From: Siphonodentalium dalli
Lineage: Eukaryota; Mollusca; Scaphopoda; Gadilida; Siphonodentaliidae
Assembly: GCA_032622095.1 (NCBI GenBank)
Contig: CP136061.1
Span: 84,912,324 to 84,976,323, forward strand
Length of the DNA stretch: 64,000 nt
Direction: 5' to 3'
The position numbers and the translations under genes are program-made. The stretch's first letter is position 1; each line of letters starts with the position of its first letter. The notes beneath the pieces are model-generated. The model searched no databases and had not been told where the DNA came from. It saw nothing but the letters and a program-made list of their open reading frames with translations. Of the stretch, positions 27,601-41,700 are shown piece by piece.

Positions 27601-29748
27601 ATGGTATTTTGACCTTCAATATTTGTGTAAATGTATAATATTATGGAACAGTAATGCCCTAAGTAATCGACTCCTTAAACACAGCAGAATTATGGGTACT
27701 TTTCAGGATTTAGTCGGAAATATGGCTTGTTGCCATTCATCGGAAAGCTCTCCCCGAGAGCTTTCCGATGAATGGCAACAAGCCATATTTCCGACTAAAT
27801 CCTGAAAAGTTACCCATAATTCTGCTGTGTTTAAGGAGTCGATTACTTAGGGCATTACTGTAGTTCCTGGTGATAATCCACTATAACATTGGCCAGTTAA
27901 CATTTAAGTACCAACATGTTTGAAGTAAGAATGATTAAATGCAAAATACAGAAAACATTGTGCAATACAGAAATATGTACTCGAATATTCTGTATAATAT
28001 ACATGTATTGATTGCCTTGTGTGCTTGAGTGTTTCTTCTGTTGTTGTTGTTGTTGTAGGGAGCTCCACTCCGTGCTGTCTACGTAATTCTTGTTGTTGTT
28101 GGTCTCTCAGGCTGTCAGCCGTGACCTCTGCTATTAATCTTCTGGACTTTGCGACTAACTCTTCGAGTCGCAAGTCTTCAGGGGTACGGGTGGAGCTGGT
28201 GCTGTTGTTGTTGTTGGTGCTGCCAATGGAGATGGGGGACACTGGGACTAGATGGAATTCCAGTGTCTGTGGTGGTAGAGTGTCAATTTCCACATCGAAG
28301 CTGGCGGCAGGCACGTCCGGGGTGGTGTCGGCATCCCTGTCTCTGCTTGCCTCAATGACGATGGCAGGGACATCCGGGGTGACAACGGCGTCCCTGCTGG
28401 CTGGTGAAATGTCGTTGACGACCGCTTCAGCAACCAAGTGGGGGGAGCTGGACGTCTCTCAGCTCGCCCCTGTCTCCACTTGGCTCTTCTTTTGGCGTCC
28501 CTTCTCTTCTTGGAGGGGGTCTTCTTCCGCCTCTTCTGCTTCTGGTCCCAGTGGTCCAAGTCACCATACCAGATGGTAGGTCGCTGGTGGGGTCCAGCTT
28601 CCGAGGTACCCGCCAGCAGAGGGTACTGCTGGAGCAATCTAGTACTCCAAGGATAGATGCACAAAGCCTCCCGTAACCTGGGTTAGAGTCCAGCTAAAGG
28701 TATCCACAATGTGCAATCTATCCAAGGCCGCGACCACGGCAGAGGGGATTAGCTGCATAATCCTCTGCCAAGTCCAAAACAGCTCACGCCGAATCGCTCG
28801 GGCAGCTAAGTTCTTTTCAGAACGACCACACGACTCACAAGCGATCCGGGCTCAGCTAGCCGGAACAGCGACAAGACGCAGAGCTGCCCGCTCTACAGCT
28901 AACCGAACAATGAAATGATTTGAATGAAAATGATTGCCTTGTGTGGAATAGAGGGGATTATTATATACATAGGGTTAACAGAGTGTCATACTGTCTTTTG
29001 ATTGGACGAAACTGGATATAGTGTTTGAACTATTACCCATCTGATGATGTCATGGTTGGTGCTAGTCTATAATTGCATCATACATAATATAATAGCTATT
29101 GGTTGTCCTTCATCAAATCAAAAGACAGTATGACCCACTGTGAACTCTACACATAAAATGATACAAACTTCTGATGCTACATAATCACTTGACTATAGCT
29201 AGTACCTGCCTACTGAACTCTTTGAAATTTATTTCATTTCAGATGATAGTGGTCCGCCCATCGCTGCTATAGTTGCACCTATAGTAGTTATAGTAATTTT
29301 GGTTATTATAGCTATTGGCGCAATTATTTTTATAAGGAGAAGGAAACAAAACAATGAGTAAGTTAACATTTTTGATACAATTTGGTAAAAACTCTAAGCT
29401 GGTAAGTATCGTTAACTATATAGTAACTGTGCTGTTTATTTTCTGTTGTGGAAAATCAAATTATTTATTGTTGCTATTGTTTATTGTGCAGCGATGTTTC
29501 ATAAATTTGAGATGAAAACATACAACAACCAGTTAACTATTTGTTTATCGGAAAATAACTATTTGTTTATCGGAAAAACATTTCCTTTCAGTTTAAAGTA
29601 GAAGTCTTCTAAATGTAGGAGGAATGCCATGGTCTGAACCTAGGTCTCTTAATTATTTTGTGACGGTATGAAAATAGTTGTTGAAAGTGTTCAATCCCAA
29701 CTAATTATCTAACTAGCATAGTCCGGGAGCTAATAGGGGTACCGTTGC

Positions 29749-29788
<40 letters not shown>

Positions 29789-32700
29789 GACTTAACTTCA
29801 CCCCACTCATTTTGTTCCTTATTATGTCCTTCAACTTTTAAGCAATGTTAACAAGAAAAAAAAGTGGCTGCTTAGAGTCCAGACAAGATGGCGTCCATCA
29901 TGGCCGCCGTTTTTCAGACCAGACCCTAAGTCAGTTTTATGCAAATTATAGCGGGAAAATCTAGTATTATGTAAACAAATGTATATATTTTCGTGAAACT
30001 TCGACATAATGACACTTTTTTGGGCAAAAATTGAAACTAACCATCCAAGATGGCTGCCAAAATGGCCGCCGGAAGTTGAAAATATGACGTTTTTTCACAA
30101 ATATCTTCTAGATCAGTTCATGCTGTTTGGAACTGGTTGAGTAATATGACTTTATTTTATGTTGTGTATATTAACTGATCATTGGAGCAATTAAATATGC
30201 AATTTGTGGGTTCCTAGCCCCTTCCGATCCCTAAAACATTCGATTTTACAGAACGCGGTATAAAATTTCAAAAAAAATCACAATTGGGATTCTAGTCATA
30301 TTTCAACAAGAAATGAATAGAACTTTGTAATGTAAGTGAGGCATAGCATTACCTATAAATATTCTAACTCACTGGAACCAAAATTCTTACTTTGGCTCTA
30401 AATGGCTGCCAAAATGGCCGCCAAAATATGAAAAATGGTAAATCTTGCCCCAGGGTGTCCTGCAATGGCTTACAAGTTGTGGTTGATATATAAAATTGGC
30501 TAATCTGTATTATATACATTGAATACTAACATGTCTGATGCACCATGGATCATTGTTACTATTGTCACCACGGACATCACCAGAAATATTGGATTTTTCT
30601 CTCACAAACTTGACATAAATATCGGCAAAAATTCACTTTTCAGGGTTGGACAATTTTTTAAGGTAAAATGCAACTATCATTGGTATCAAAGGTATTATTG
30701 TTTTGGTCTATCTTAAATGTGTCACACTACGGTGTTTATAGACCAAATTGCTCAAGATGGCTTCCAAAATGGCAACCAAATTTGTAAAAAGTTAATTTTT
30801 TACATATATCCCGAACATTATTCTCTGCGTTATCCGACAAGGTAGCAGATTGTGACTCACTTGGTTATTAAACGTGTTAGTTAATTAACTGACAACTACG
30901 TTCTATTCTGTTTGCCCCACTTCCGTATGGGGCATGACAAATTCATTTTAAATTTGCAGTATGGAATTTTGCGGAGAACCTCTTTTGTGATTCTGGCCAT
31001 ATTATTGAAAGGAATTGGGCAGGGTTATAGTGTGATTTTTTAGCTAGATTTACATCCAATATTTTCAGAAAAAAATTGGGTGGGAGGTCAATTTTATTTT
31101 TATACCCGAATTGTGCAGTGATATGCATCATAACCATATTTCTCCAACCTGTAACTGGTTACATCAAAGAGGATGCCTTTCATAATTTTGTTGGATGTCT
31201 GATATACCATTAAGCTAGAATAAAACTAGCATAGGCCTTGTCAAAGTATGAAAGTGTCAGTGTTCACATTACTTATTGACACTCCAAACTTACCATGTGA
31301 CGAATATGCTAATATATATACAGTATGAGAGCTCAAGATTTCATACGAACCTCAGGAAGGTTTGACTAAGCGTATAAATAAATAATATAATTAAATCGCT
31401 CCTATTGCCGCAATCATATGAAACAAGGAAGGATTGATGCAATAGTCATCTTCTCCTCTTTATACTTTCTCTTTCACCTTCTATCTCACATTCTCTCGTA
31501 CAATCTATCAATCTAGCTGCTCCACTTAGTTTAGTCATTTTATTAGTCAAAACAAAAAAAGATATTTGATTCTCAGGCAATTTTGTTTTTAAATCAATGC
31601 GGGAGCGAGGGTTTTATTTTTATTTTTATTTTTTTTAAATTCTGCCCATAGTAAGCATGGGTTATTATACCTTCCCAGGTCCAGAAAATGTAGGGGGAAC
31701 TTAATTTTGTAATGGATATAAACTAATGTAATCTGATATAAAGAATGACAAATTATGACATTGTACTACCTGCACATCATATAGGGATTACCTATACATG
31801 TATATACATGTATTGATATGATTTTGATATCGGCACAATAATATTTAACACACAGAACTACATATCCGATTCATATAAAAGTCTGGAACGTAAATAGTCG
31901 AAACGTAAAGATAAAGTGATCTTCCAAACTATCATATAAAGTCTTGATTCACTTATTTCGCTGATTAATTAGAGACTGCATATGTACCGCAATGGATGAT
32001 AGACAATAAAGCTTCAAATAACCATCATAAACATGGCCAATATATATATACACCGCTTGTCAAACTGCTCCGGTTGTCATACCTTCGATCGCAATAGCGT
32101 AGCAATGTCATACCTTCAATTGCAATAGCGTAGCAAGGGGAAAACTCTTATCTTGCATGGTTACTTACTTATTGTGCAAAGGTCGCCAAGGTCAGGTTGG
32201 CGGACGACTCATTCAATATCCAACTTCCTGCTTTTATCAAAATATTTCAACACATTTGACAAATAAACATGAGGGTTTGGACAGCCTGTGGTGACAATAT
32301 ACCTGATAGTTATCGTTGCCTATGGTCTTTTGTTGAATAGCCACACATACACCGTTGTATATAGCTCCTATTTGATATTTGAAACATAACTAATTTCCAT
32401 GTGAGTCAGTTTCCTATTTTCGTGTTACGGGTTTACAACTACGGTGAAATAAAAATCAGAATAAAATTGTTCAACACAGCCCTTTTTTGTTATGCGGCGA
32501 TGCCTGAGAATCAAAACCCTTTTATTAGCCTAAAAAATAAATTGAGGGGCGACTGAAAATAGAATATTTATATAAGCAGTGAGGACTGATTATCTGCAAA
32601 GAAGCATATATAGAGATGGTAATTTGATTCATGCACTGCATATAGTGTGTAAGTGCTATTATAGAAAACACAAATAGTACAATTATTATTATTATTAGAG

Positions 32701-35700
32701 GTGCCACGATTATTTATTTTGATAATCGATAATCGGTCGTCAATAGTCATCAATAATCGACTATAATCGATTAATCGTACCTAATGACATCAGTGGAAGT
32801 ATTCCGTAATATGGCCTATTGGCTGGGTGCTGGTTAACTGCACTGTCGCTGGTTGTTTGAGGCATCGGCTGATGTCATTTTTACGTTAATAAAGTGCATC
32901 ATAAACCACTGTTAATGACCAATGAACACAATGTACATATTCAAAACCAGCACAGTTCTTGGTGATGTTATGGTTATAATATTTGTGAGTTCATTAGAAC
33001 TAACATAGCTATTAATTTCAGTGTTATGAATAGCCAAACATACAAACAATATAAAAGTAGGAATGCACGACGGATGGCCGACGGTTCCTAAAAAAAAGGA
33101 AACTATAAGTTTCATCATACTTCTAGAATGTGGATAACAATCACAAAGGTGTTCCCCCACTCACAAATTGCAGGACTCAGAACAAGTTAAGTATTTGATA
33201 ATATCAAGTTTCATTCAGCATTCACTGCATGATACGCGATAGCCTGTACAAGTAACATCTAAGTATACTTATGCAAACAAAGTATACTCGCAAATGACAT
33301 CGCGGAGAACATTGTAGGTTCCCTGGTTTCTAGAGAATGTCAATCAACTCCCCATTGGTTCAATCAGATTCAAGGGCAAGTGCATTCAGTTCATTGAACA
33401 CGGTGACAGTCGGCACATTTCCAAGATATAGTGCCACCTTTCAAGTAAAAATATACAATGACGTCGCCATAAGTTCAAATTAGCTGCAGTGCTGCCAATT
33501 TGTAGAATATACAACGACCCGAAGAGTATAACCATGTCGCATCATCAAATGAACTGCCGACTGTTTGAAACATAAGTTAGTAGTACTCATGTTGTCGGAA
33601 TCTTTTTGATATGCGACCAAAGGTTGTTAACCCATCGGTTGTAGATTAAACTGTGTGAAACAAACACAGTATTAATAATACCCGACATTTTCCGATGTCA
33701 AAATAAATAATGCAGATTAATCGACGATGGAAATGGTAATCGATTATCGGCTTTATCATCGGTTCATCGAATATACGATTAATTGTGGCACCCCTAATTA
33801 TTATATCTCATATAACACTAATATGATAGCATATTATAAATGGGCAATATTGACAATATTAATATGACTTGCTATTTGTATAATGTGTGCCCCTATGGAA
33901 TAATTACTTATCCGTACATGATTTCAAATATATATCATGTGTGTAAACCACATGTAAGTAAACTCCCCTACCATTTGCTATTCTTACATTTATGTTGGCA
34001 CTCTGTAAAGGTGTTGTGCCAACTGGTCACCATTCTAATCTGGCTAAGTTTGCGTCATTCTAGCATAGTCAGTATTTAAGTCTCTGTACTCTGTTCGAAT
34101 ATTAGCCACCCTTTACCAGTGATGGCTATATCATTTGTGAAGAGATAAACCATCATGTCTCATATAACGAGCCAAAAAACAAACCATTCAAACATGTATA
34201 TTGATTATTAACAGGGTATAATCTCCCCTTTCTATGTCTCATGTAACTAGTCATAACAAACCATTCAAATGTGTATTTTGATAATATAATTTTTTAAGGA
34301 GAAAGACAAAGACTGCAGTTATTTATGAGAACCAGTCACTTGATATGCAGAAAACAACAATACGTGAAGGTAATGCTGCTCAATATCCTCGGGTCCTATT
34401 CCTTAAATCAATTTTTATTGTTCAGTTTAAATATTATACAAATGGCGAGATATACGAAGCTCAGGTGAGCTCAAATAGCCTTCCTCTCTCATCCGGTTTC
34501 CAATATGTTATTGGTAAGGCCCGTTTTGTATGTCGAGCCAGACACGTATCGCACCAGCATAATCAGTGTGAAAATGAACAAAGTCCAAGATATCGCGACT
34601 GGAGCACAATGTATAAAGCTGTAACTTTGTCAATATACATTGAAGGCAATGGTACAGTATGCAGTACTATGGGGACATGCATGTATTGACTGAAAAAGGA
34701 TGTTTCACGAAATTGGGAATAAATATATTGCAAAGATATATACAAATTCAAGGAAGTTTCTGAGATTCAAATCGTTTTTTGTCGCCAGAGAGAGAACCAA
34801 ACATGCTACATTTAAAATATATTTTGGGGGAAAAAATGTATTAGCAGTGTATTGTGTTGCCTGGTCTAAATTTGAAATACTTTCCTCTCTGTTTTCTGAT
34901 GAGAACTAGATGATTATACAACATCTCCGACACTCATGCAGAAATGTACGACTGAATTCCGAAACTATAGTAACTAAAGTATTGCACCAGTTTTAACAAA
35001 CATTCAATTTGCATCCTTTAGACAAGAATGTAATATAAGATTGCCACTTTCTTTTGATACTTAACATCGTGTAAACTATAAAATATAATCCCTTACATAA
35101 TTTATGCTGATGATGTATATGGTTAGCCGTATGAGTCTTGATCAAGTTATAAGAGGACACAAATTGAATGATAACACCTTTATAGACTTATTAGTTTACA
35201 GTGCATTATACTCTGATGAGTCTATAAAGGCGTTATCATTCAATGCCTGCCATCTTATAACTTCATAGTATTAAAATTGCATGTGAAGTAAAGGCACCCA
35301 TTCATTGGTGAATATACTGTTCACATTGTGTTCATTTGCATCCCTTAAATAATTTATTATAACACATTTATAGACTTATTAGTTTACAGTGCATTATACA
35401 CTGATGAGTCTATAAAGGCATTATCATTCAATGCCTGCCATCTTATAACTTCATAGTATTAAAATTGCATGTGAAGAAAAGGTGCCCATTCATTGGTGAA
35501 GATTCAAGGGAGTTTAATGACAAGATCCCAATTTTTGAATCCAACAAATGCATTTCCAAGATTCATGCACTGTAGGCCTATATTAGAAGTATAAATAAAG
35601 ATGCAATGAGGGCCAGTTTATAGTGCATTGTCAGATGACACTATCACGGTGTATTTTCATCAACTTCCCTAGGGAAATTTGTATTTTGTATTAGAAATGC

Positions 35701-38700
35701 TAAAAAATTTCGAAATATACAATTACAGCATGTGCCAGCTGGCTCGACGTATAAATAAAAAAAATGTAGCACGTGCCAGAGACACGCCAATGTTGAGCCA
35801 AGCGAAGATAGCACGACCCGTAACACAGGTATTTATTTTAATAACTGTCAGATTCACCACTTGGGGGCAACACAGGTCTCTATGGATATACCAAGATTGA
35901 GAATTTGGATTGCAGCTGCTCAAGAAAATTTGATATTTCTTTTCAGACACTCGTGAGATATTTCTTTTCAGACACTCCTGAGATATTCTTTTCAGACACT
36001 CATGAGATATTTCTTTTCAGACACTCGTGAGATATTTCTTTTCAGACACTCGTGAGATATTTCTTTTCAGACACTCGTGAGATATTTCTTTTCAGACACT
36101 CGTGAGATATTTCTTTTCAGACGCTCGTGAGATATTTCTTTTCAGACACTTGTGAGATATTTCGGTATCCAAACAAAAGTTGTAGGTATTCTCTATATAT
36201 TCACAAAGAAACTTAACGATGGTCTATTTCGTCCCAGAATCTTAACAATGGTCTATCTCGTCCCAGAAACTTATCGATCGTCTATCTCGTCCCAGAATCT
36301 TAACAATGGTCTATCTCGTCCCAGAAACTTATCGATCGTCTATCTCGTCCCAGAATCTTAACAATGGTCTATCTCGTCCCAGAAACTTATCGATCGTCTA
36401 TCTCGTCCCAGAATCTTAACGATCGTCTATCTCGTCCCAGAAACTTATCGATCGCCTATCTCGTCCCAGAATCTTAATGATGGTCTATTTCGTCCCAGAA
36501 TCTTAACAATGGTCTATTTCGTCTCAGAAACTTAACAATGGTCAATCTCGTCCCAGAATCTTAACAATGGTCTATCTCGTCCCAGAAACTTATCGATTGT
36601 CTATCTCGTCCCATAAACTTATCGATCGTCTATCTCGTCCCAGAATCTTAACAATGGTCTATCTCGTCCCAAAAACTTATCGATCGTCTATCTCGTCCCA
36701 GAATCTTAACGATGGTCTATCTCATCCCAGAAACTTAACGATGGTCTATTTCGTCCCAGAAACTTAACAATGGTCTATCTCGTCCCAGAAACTTATCGAT
36801 CGTCTATCTCGTTCCAGAATCTTAACGATGGTCTATCTCGTCCCAGAAACTTAACGATGGTCTATCTCGTCCCAGAAACTTAACAATGGTCTATCTCGTC
36901 CCAGAATCTTAACAATGGTCTATCTCGTTCCAGAATCTTAACGATGGTCTATCTCGTCCCAGAAACTTAACAATGGTCTATCACGTCCCAGAAACTTAAC
37001 AATGGTCTATCTCGTCCCAGAATCTTAACAATGGTCTATCTCGTTCCAGAAACTTATCGATCGTCTATCTCGTCCCAGAATCTTAACAATGGTCTATCTC
37101 GTCCCAGAAACTTATCGATCGTCTATCTCGTCCCAGAATCTTAACAATGGTCTATCTCGTTCCAGAAACTTAACAATGGTCTATCTCGTCCCAGAAACTT
37201 ATCGATCGTCTATCTCGTCCCAGAATCTTATCGATCGTCTATCTCGTTCCAGAATCTTAACGATGGTCTATTTCGTCCCAGAATCTTAACAATGGTCTAT
37301 CTCGTCCCAGAAACTTATCGATCGTCTATCTCGTTCCAGAATCTTAACGATGGTCTATTTCGTCCCAGAATCTTAACAATGGTCTATCTCGTCCCAGAAA
37401 CTTATCGATCGTCTATCTCGTCCCAGAAACTTAACGATGGTCTATTTCATCCCAGAAACTTAACGATGGTCTATCTCGTCCCAGAAACTTATCGATCGTC
37501 TATCTCGCCCCAGAAACTTAACGATGGTCTATTTCATCCGAGAATCTTAACAATGGTCTATCTCGTCCCAGAAACTTATCGATCGTCTATCTCGTCCCAG
37601 AAACTTATCGATCGTCTATCTCGTCCCACAATCTTAACGATGGTCTATTTCGTCTCAGAAACTTAACAATGGTCAATCTCGTCCCAGAAACTTAACGATG
37701 GTCTATCTCGTCCCAGAAACTTATCGATTGTCTATCTCGTCCCAGAAACTTATCGATCGTCTATCTCGTCCCAGAATCTTAACAATGGTCTATCTCGTCC
37801 CAAAAACTTATCGATCGTCTATCTCGTCCCAGAATCTTAACGATGGTCTATCTCGTCCCAGAAACTTAACGATGGTCTATTTCGTCCCAGAAACTTAACA
37901 ATGGTCTATCTCGTCCCAGAAACTTATCGATCGTCTATCTCGTTCCAGAATCTTAACGATGGTCTATCTCGTCCCAGAATCTTAACGATGGTCTATTTCG
38001 TCCCAGAAACTTAACAATGGTCTATCTCGTCCCAGAAACTTATCGATCGTCTATCTCGTTCCAGAATCTTAACGATGGTCTATCTCGTCCCAGAAACTTA
38101 ACGATGGTCTATCTCGTCCCAGAAACTTAACAATGGTCTATCACGTCCCAGAAACTTAACAATGGTCTATCTCGTCCCAGAAACTTATCGATCGTCTATC
38201 TCGTCCCAGAATCTTAACAATGGTCTATCTCGTTCCAGAAACTTATCGATCGTCTATCTCGTCCCAGAATCTCAACAATGGTCTATCTCGTTCCAGAATC
38301 TTAACAATGGTCTATCTCGTCCCAGAAACTTATCGATCGTCTATCTCGTCCCAGAATCTTAACAATGGTCTATCTCGTCCCATAAACTTATCGATCGTCT
38401 ATCTCGTTCCAGAATCTTAACGATGGTCTATTTCGTCCCAGAATCTTAACAATGGTCTATCTCGTCCCAGAAACTTATCGATCGACTGAATTCCGAAACT
38501 ATAGTAACTAAAGTATTGCACCAGTTTTAACAAACATTCAATTTGCATCCTTTAGACAAGAATGTAATATAAGATTGCCACTTTCTTTTGATACTTAACA
38601 TCGTGTAAACTATAAAATATAATCCCTTACATAATTTATGCTGATGATGTATATGGTTAGCCGTATGAGTCTTGATCAAGTTATAAGAGGACACAAATTG

Positions 38701-41700
38701 AATGATAACACCTTTATAGACTTATTAGTTTACAGTGCATTATACACTGATGAGTCTATAAAGGCGTTATCATTCAATGCCTGCCATCTTATAACTTCAT
38801 AGTATTAAAATTGCATGTGAAGTAAAGGCACCCATTCATTGGTGAATATACTGTTCACATTGTGTTCATTTGCATTCCTTAAATAATTTATTATAACACA
38901 TTTATAGACTTATTAGTTTACAGTGCATTATACACTGATGAGTCTATAAAGGCATTATCATTCAATGCCTGCCATCTTATAACTTCATAGTATTAAAATT
39001 GCATGTGAAGAAAAGGTGCCCATTCATTGGTGAAGATTCAAGGGAGTTTAATGACAAGATCCCAATTTTTGAATCCAACAAATGCATTTCCAAGATTCAT
39101 GCACTGTAGGCCTATATTAGAAGTATAAATAAAGATGCAATGAGGGCCAGTTTATAGTGCATTGTCAGATGACACTATCACGGTGTATTTTCATGAACTT
39201 CCCTAGGGAAATTTGTATTTTGTATTAGAAATGCTAAAAAATTTCGAAATATACAATTACAGCATGTGCCAGCTGGCTCGACGTATAAAAAAAAAAAATG
39301 TAGCACGTGCCAGAGACACGCCAATGTTGAGCCAAGCGAAGATAGCACGACCCGTAACACAGGTATTTATTTTAATAACTGTCAGATTCACCACTTGGGG
39401 GCAACACAGGTCTCTATGGATATACCAAGATTGAGAATTTGGATTGCAGCTGCTCAAGAAAATTTGATATTTCTTTTCAGACACTCGTGAGATATTTCTT
39501 TTCAGACACTCCTGAGATATTCTTTTCAGACACTCATGAGATATTTCTTTTCAGACACTCGTGAGATATTTCTTTTCAGACACTCGTGAGATATTTCTTT
39601 TCAGACACTCGTGAGATATTTCTTTTCAGACACTCGTGAGATATTTCTTTTCAGACGCTCGTGAGATATTTCTTTTCAGACACTTGTGAGATATTTCGGT
39701 ATCCAAACAAAAGTTGTAGGTATTCTCTATATATTCACAAAGAAACTTAACGATGGTCTATTTCGTCCCAGAATCTTAACAATGGTCTATCTCGTCCCAG
39801 AAACTTATCGATCGTCTATCTCGTCCCAGAATCTTAACAATGGTCTATCTCGTCCCAGAAACTTATCGATCGTCTATCTCGTCCCAGAATCTTAACAATG
39901 GTCTATCTCGTCCCAGAAACTTATCGATCGTCTATCTCGTCCCAGAATCTTAACGATCGTCTATCTCGTCCCAGAAACTTATCGATCGCCTATCTCGTCC
40001 CAGAATCTTAACGATGGTCTATTTCGTCCCAGAATCTTAACAATGGTCTATTTCGTCTCAGAAACTTAACAATGGTCAATCTCGTCCCAGAATCTTAACA
40101 ATGGTCTATCTCGTCCCAGAAACTTATCGATTGTCTATCTCGTCCCAGAAACTTATCGATCGTCTATCTCGTCCCAGAATCTTAACAATGGTCTATCTCG
40201 TCCCAAAAACTTATCGATCGTCTATCTCGTCCCAGAATCTTAACGATGGTCTATCTCATCCCAGAAACTTAACGATGGTCTATTTCGTCCCAGAAACTTA
40301 ACAATGGTCTATCTCGTCCCAGAAACTTATCGATCGTCTATCTCGTTCCAGAATCTTAACGATGGTCTATCTCGTCCCAGAAACTTAACGATGGATATCT
40401 CGTCCCAGAAACTTAACAATGGTCTATCTCGTCCCAGAATCTTAACAATGGTCTATCTCGTTCCAGAATCTTAACGATGGTCTATCTCGTCCCAGAAACT
40501 TAACAATGGTCTATCACGTCCCAGAAACTTAACAATGGTCTATCTCGTCCCAGAATCTTAACAATGGTCTATCTCGTTCCAGAAACTTATCGATCGTCTA
40601 TCTCGTCCCAGAATCTTAACAATGGTCTATCTCGTCCCAGAAACTTATCGATCGTCTATCTCGTCCCAGAATCTTAACAATGGTCTATCTCGTTCCAGAA
40701 ACTTAACAATGGTCTATCTCGTCCCAGAAACTTATCGATCGTCTATCTCGTCCCAGAATCTTAACAATGGTCTATCTCGTCCCAGAAACTTATCGATCGT
40801 CTATCTCGTTCCAGAATCTTAACGATGGTCTATTTCGTCCCAGAATCTTAACAATGGTCTATCTCGTCCCAGAAACTTATCGATCGTCTATCTCGTCCCA
40901 GAAACTTAACGATGGTCTATTTCATCCCAGAAACTTAACGATGGTCTATCTCGTCCCAGAAACTTATCGATCGTCTATCTCGCCCCAGAAACTTAACGAT
41001 GGTCTATTTCATCCGAGAATCTTAACAATGGTCTATCTCGTCCCAGAAACTTATCGATCGTCTATCTCGTCCCAGAAACTTATCGATCGTCTATCTCGTC
41101 CCACAATCTTAACGATGGTCTATTTCGTCTCAGAAACTTAACAATGGTCAATCTCGTCCCAGAAACTTAACGATGGTCTATCTCGTCCCAGAAACTTATC
41201 GATTGTCTATCTCGTCCCAGAAACTTATCGATCGTCTATCTCGTCCCAGAATCTTAACAATGGTCTATCTCGTCCCAAAAACTTATCGATCGTCTATCTC
41301 GTCCCAGAATCTTAACGATGGTCTATCTCGTCCCAGAAACTTAACGATGGTCTATTTCGTCCCAGAAACTTAACAATGGTCTATCTCGTCCCAGAAACTT
41401 ATCGATCGTCTATCTCGTTCCAGAATCTTAACGATGGTCTATCTCGTCCCAGAATCTTAACGATGGTCTATTTCGTCCCAGAAACTTAACAATGGTCTAT
41501 CTCGTCCCAGAAACTTATCGATCGTCTATCTCGTTCCAGAATCTTAACGATGGTCTATCTCGTCCCAGAAACTTAACGATGGTCTATCTCGTCCCAGAAA
41601 CTTAACAATGGTCTATCACGTCCCAGAAACTTAACAATGGTCTATCTCGTCCCAGAAACTTATCGATCGTCTATCTCGTCCCAGAATCTTAACAATGGTC

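Noticed and set aside
35729-35828. Exon-like stretch in the higher-order repeat (TTACAG ... ACACAG/GTATTT) reading MCQLARRINKKNV
   Set aside because: The phases do not fit between exons 12 and 13, and it occurs four times identically as part of the satellite.
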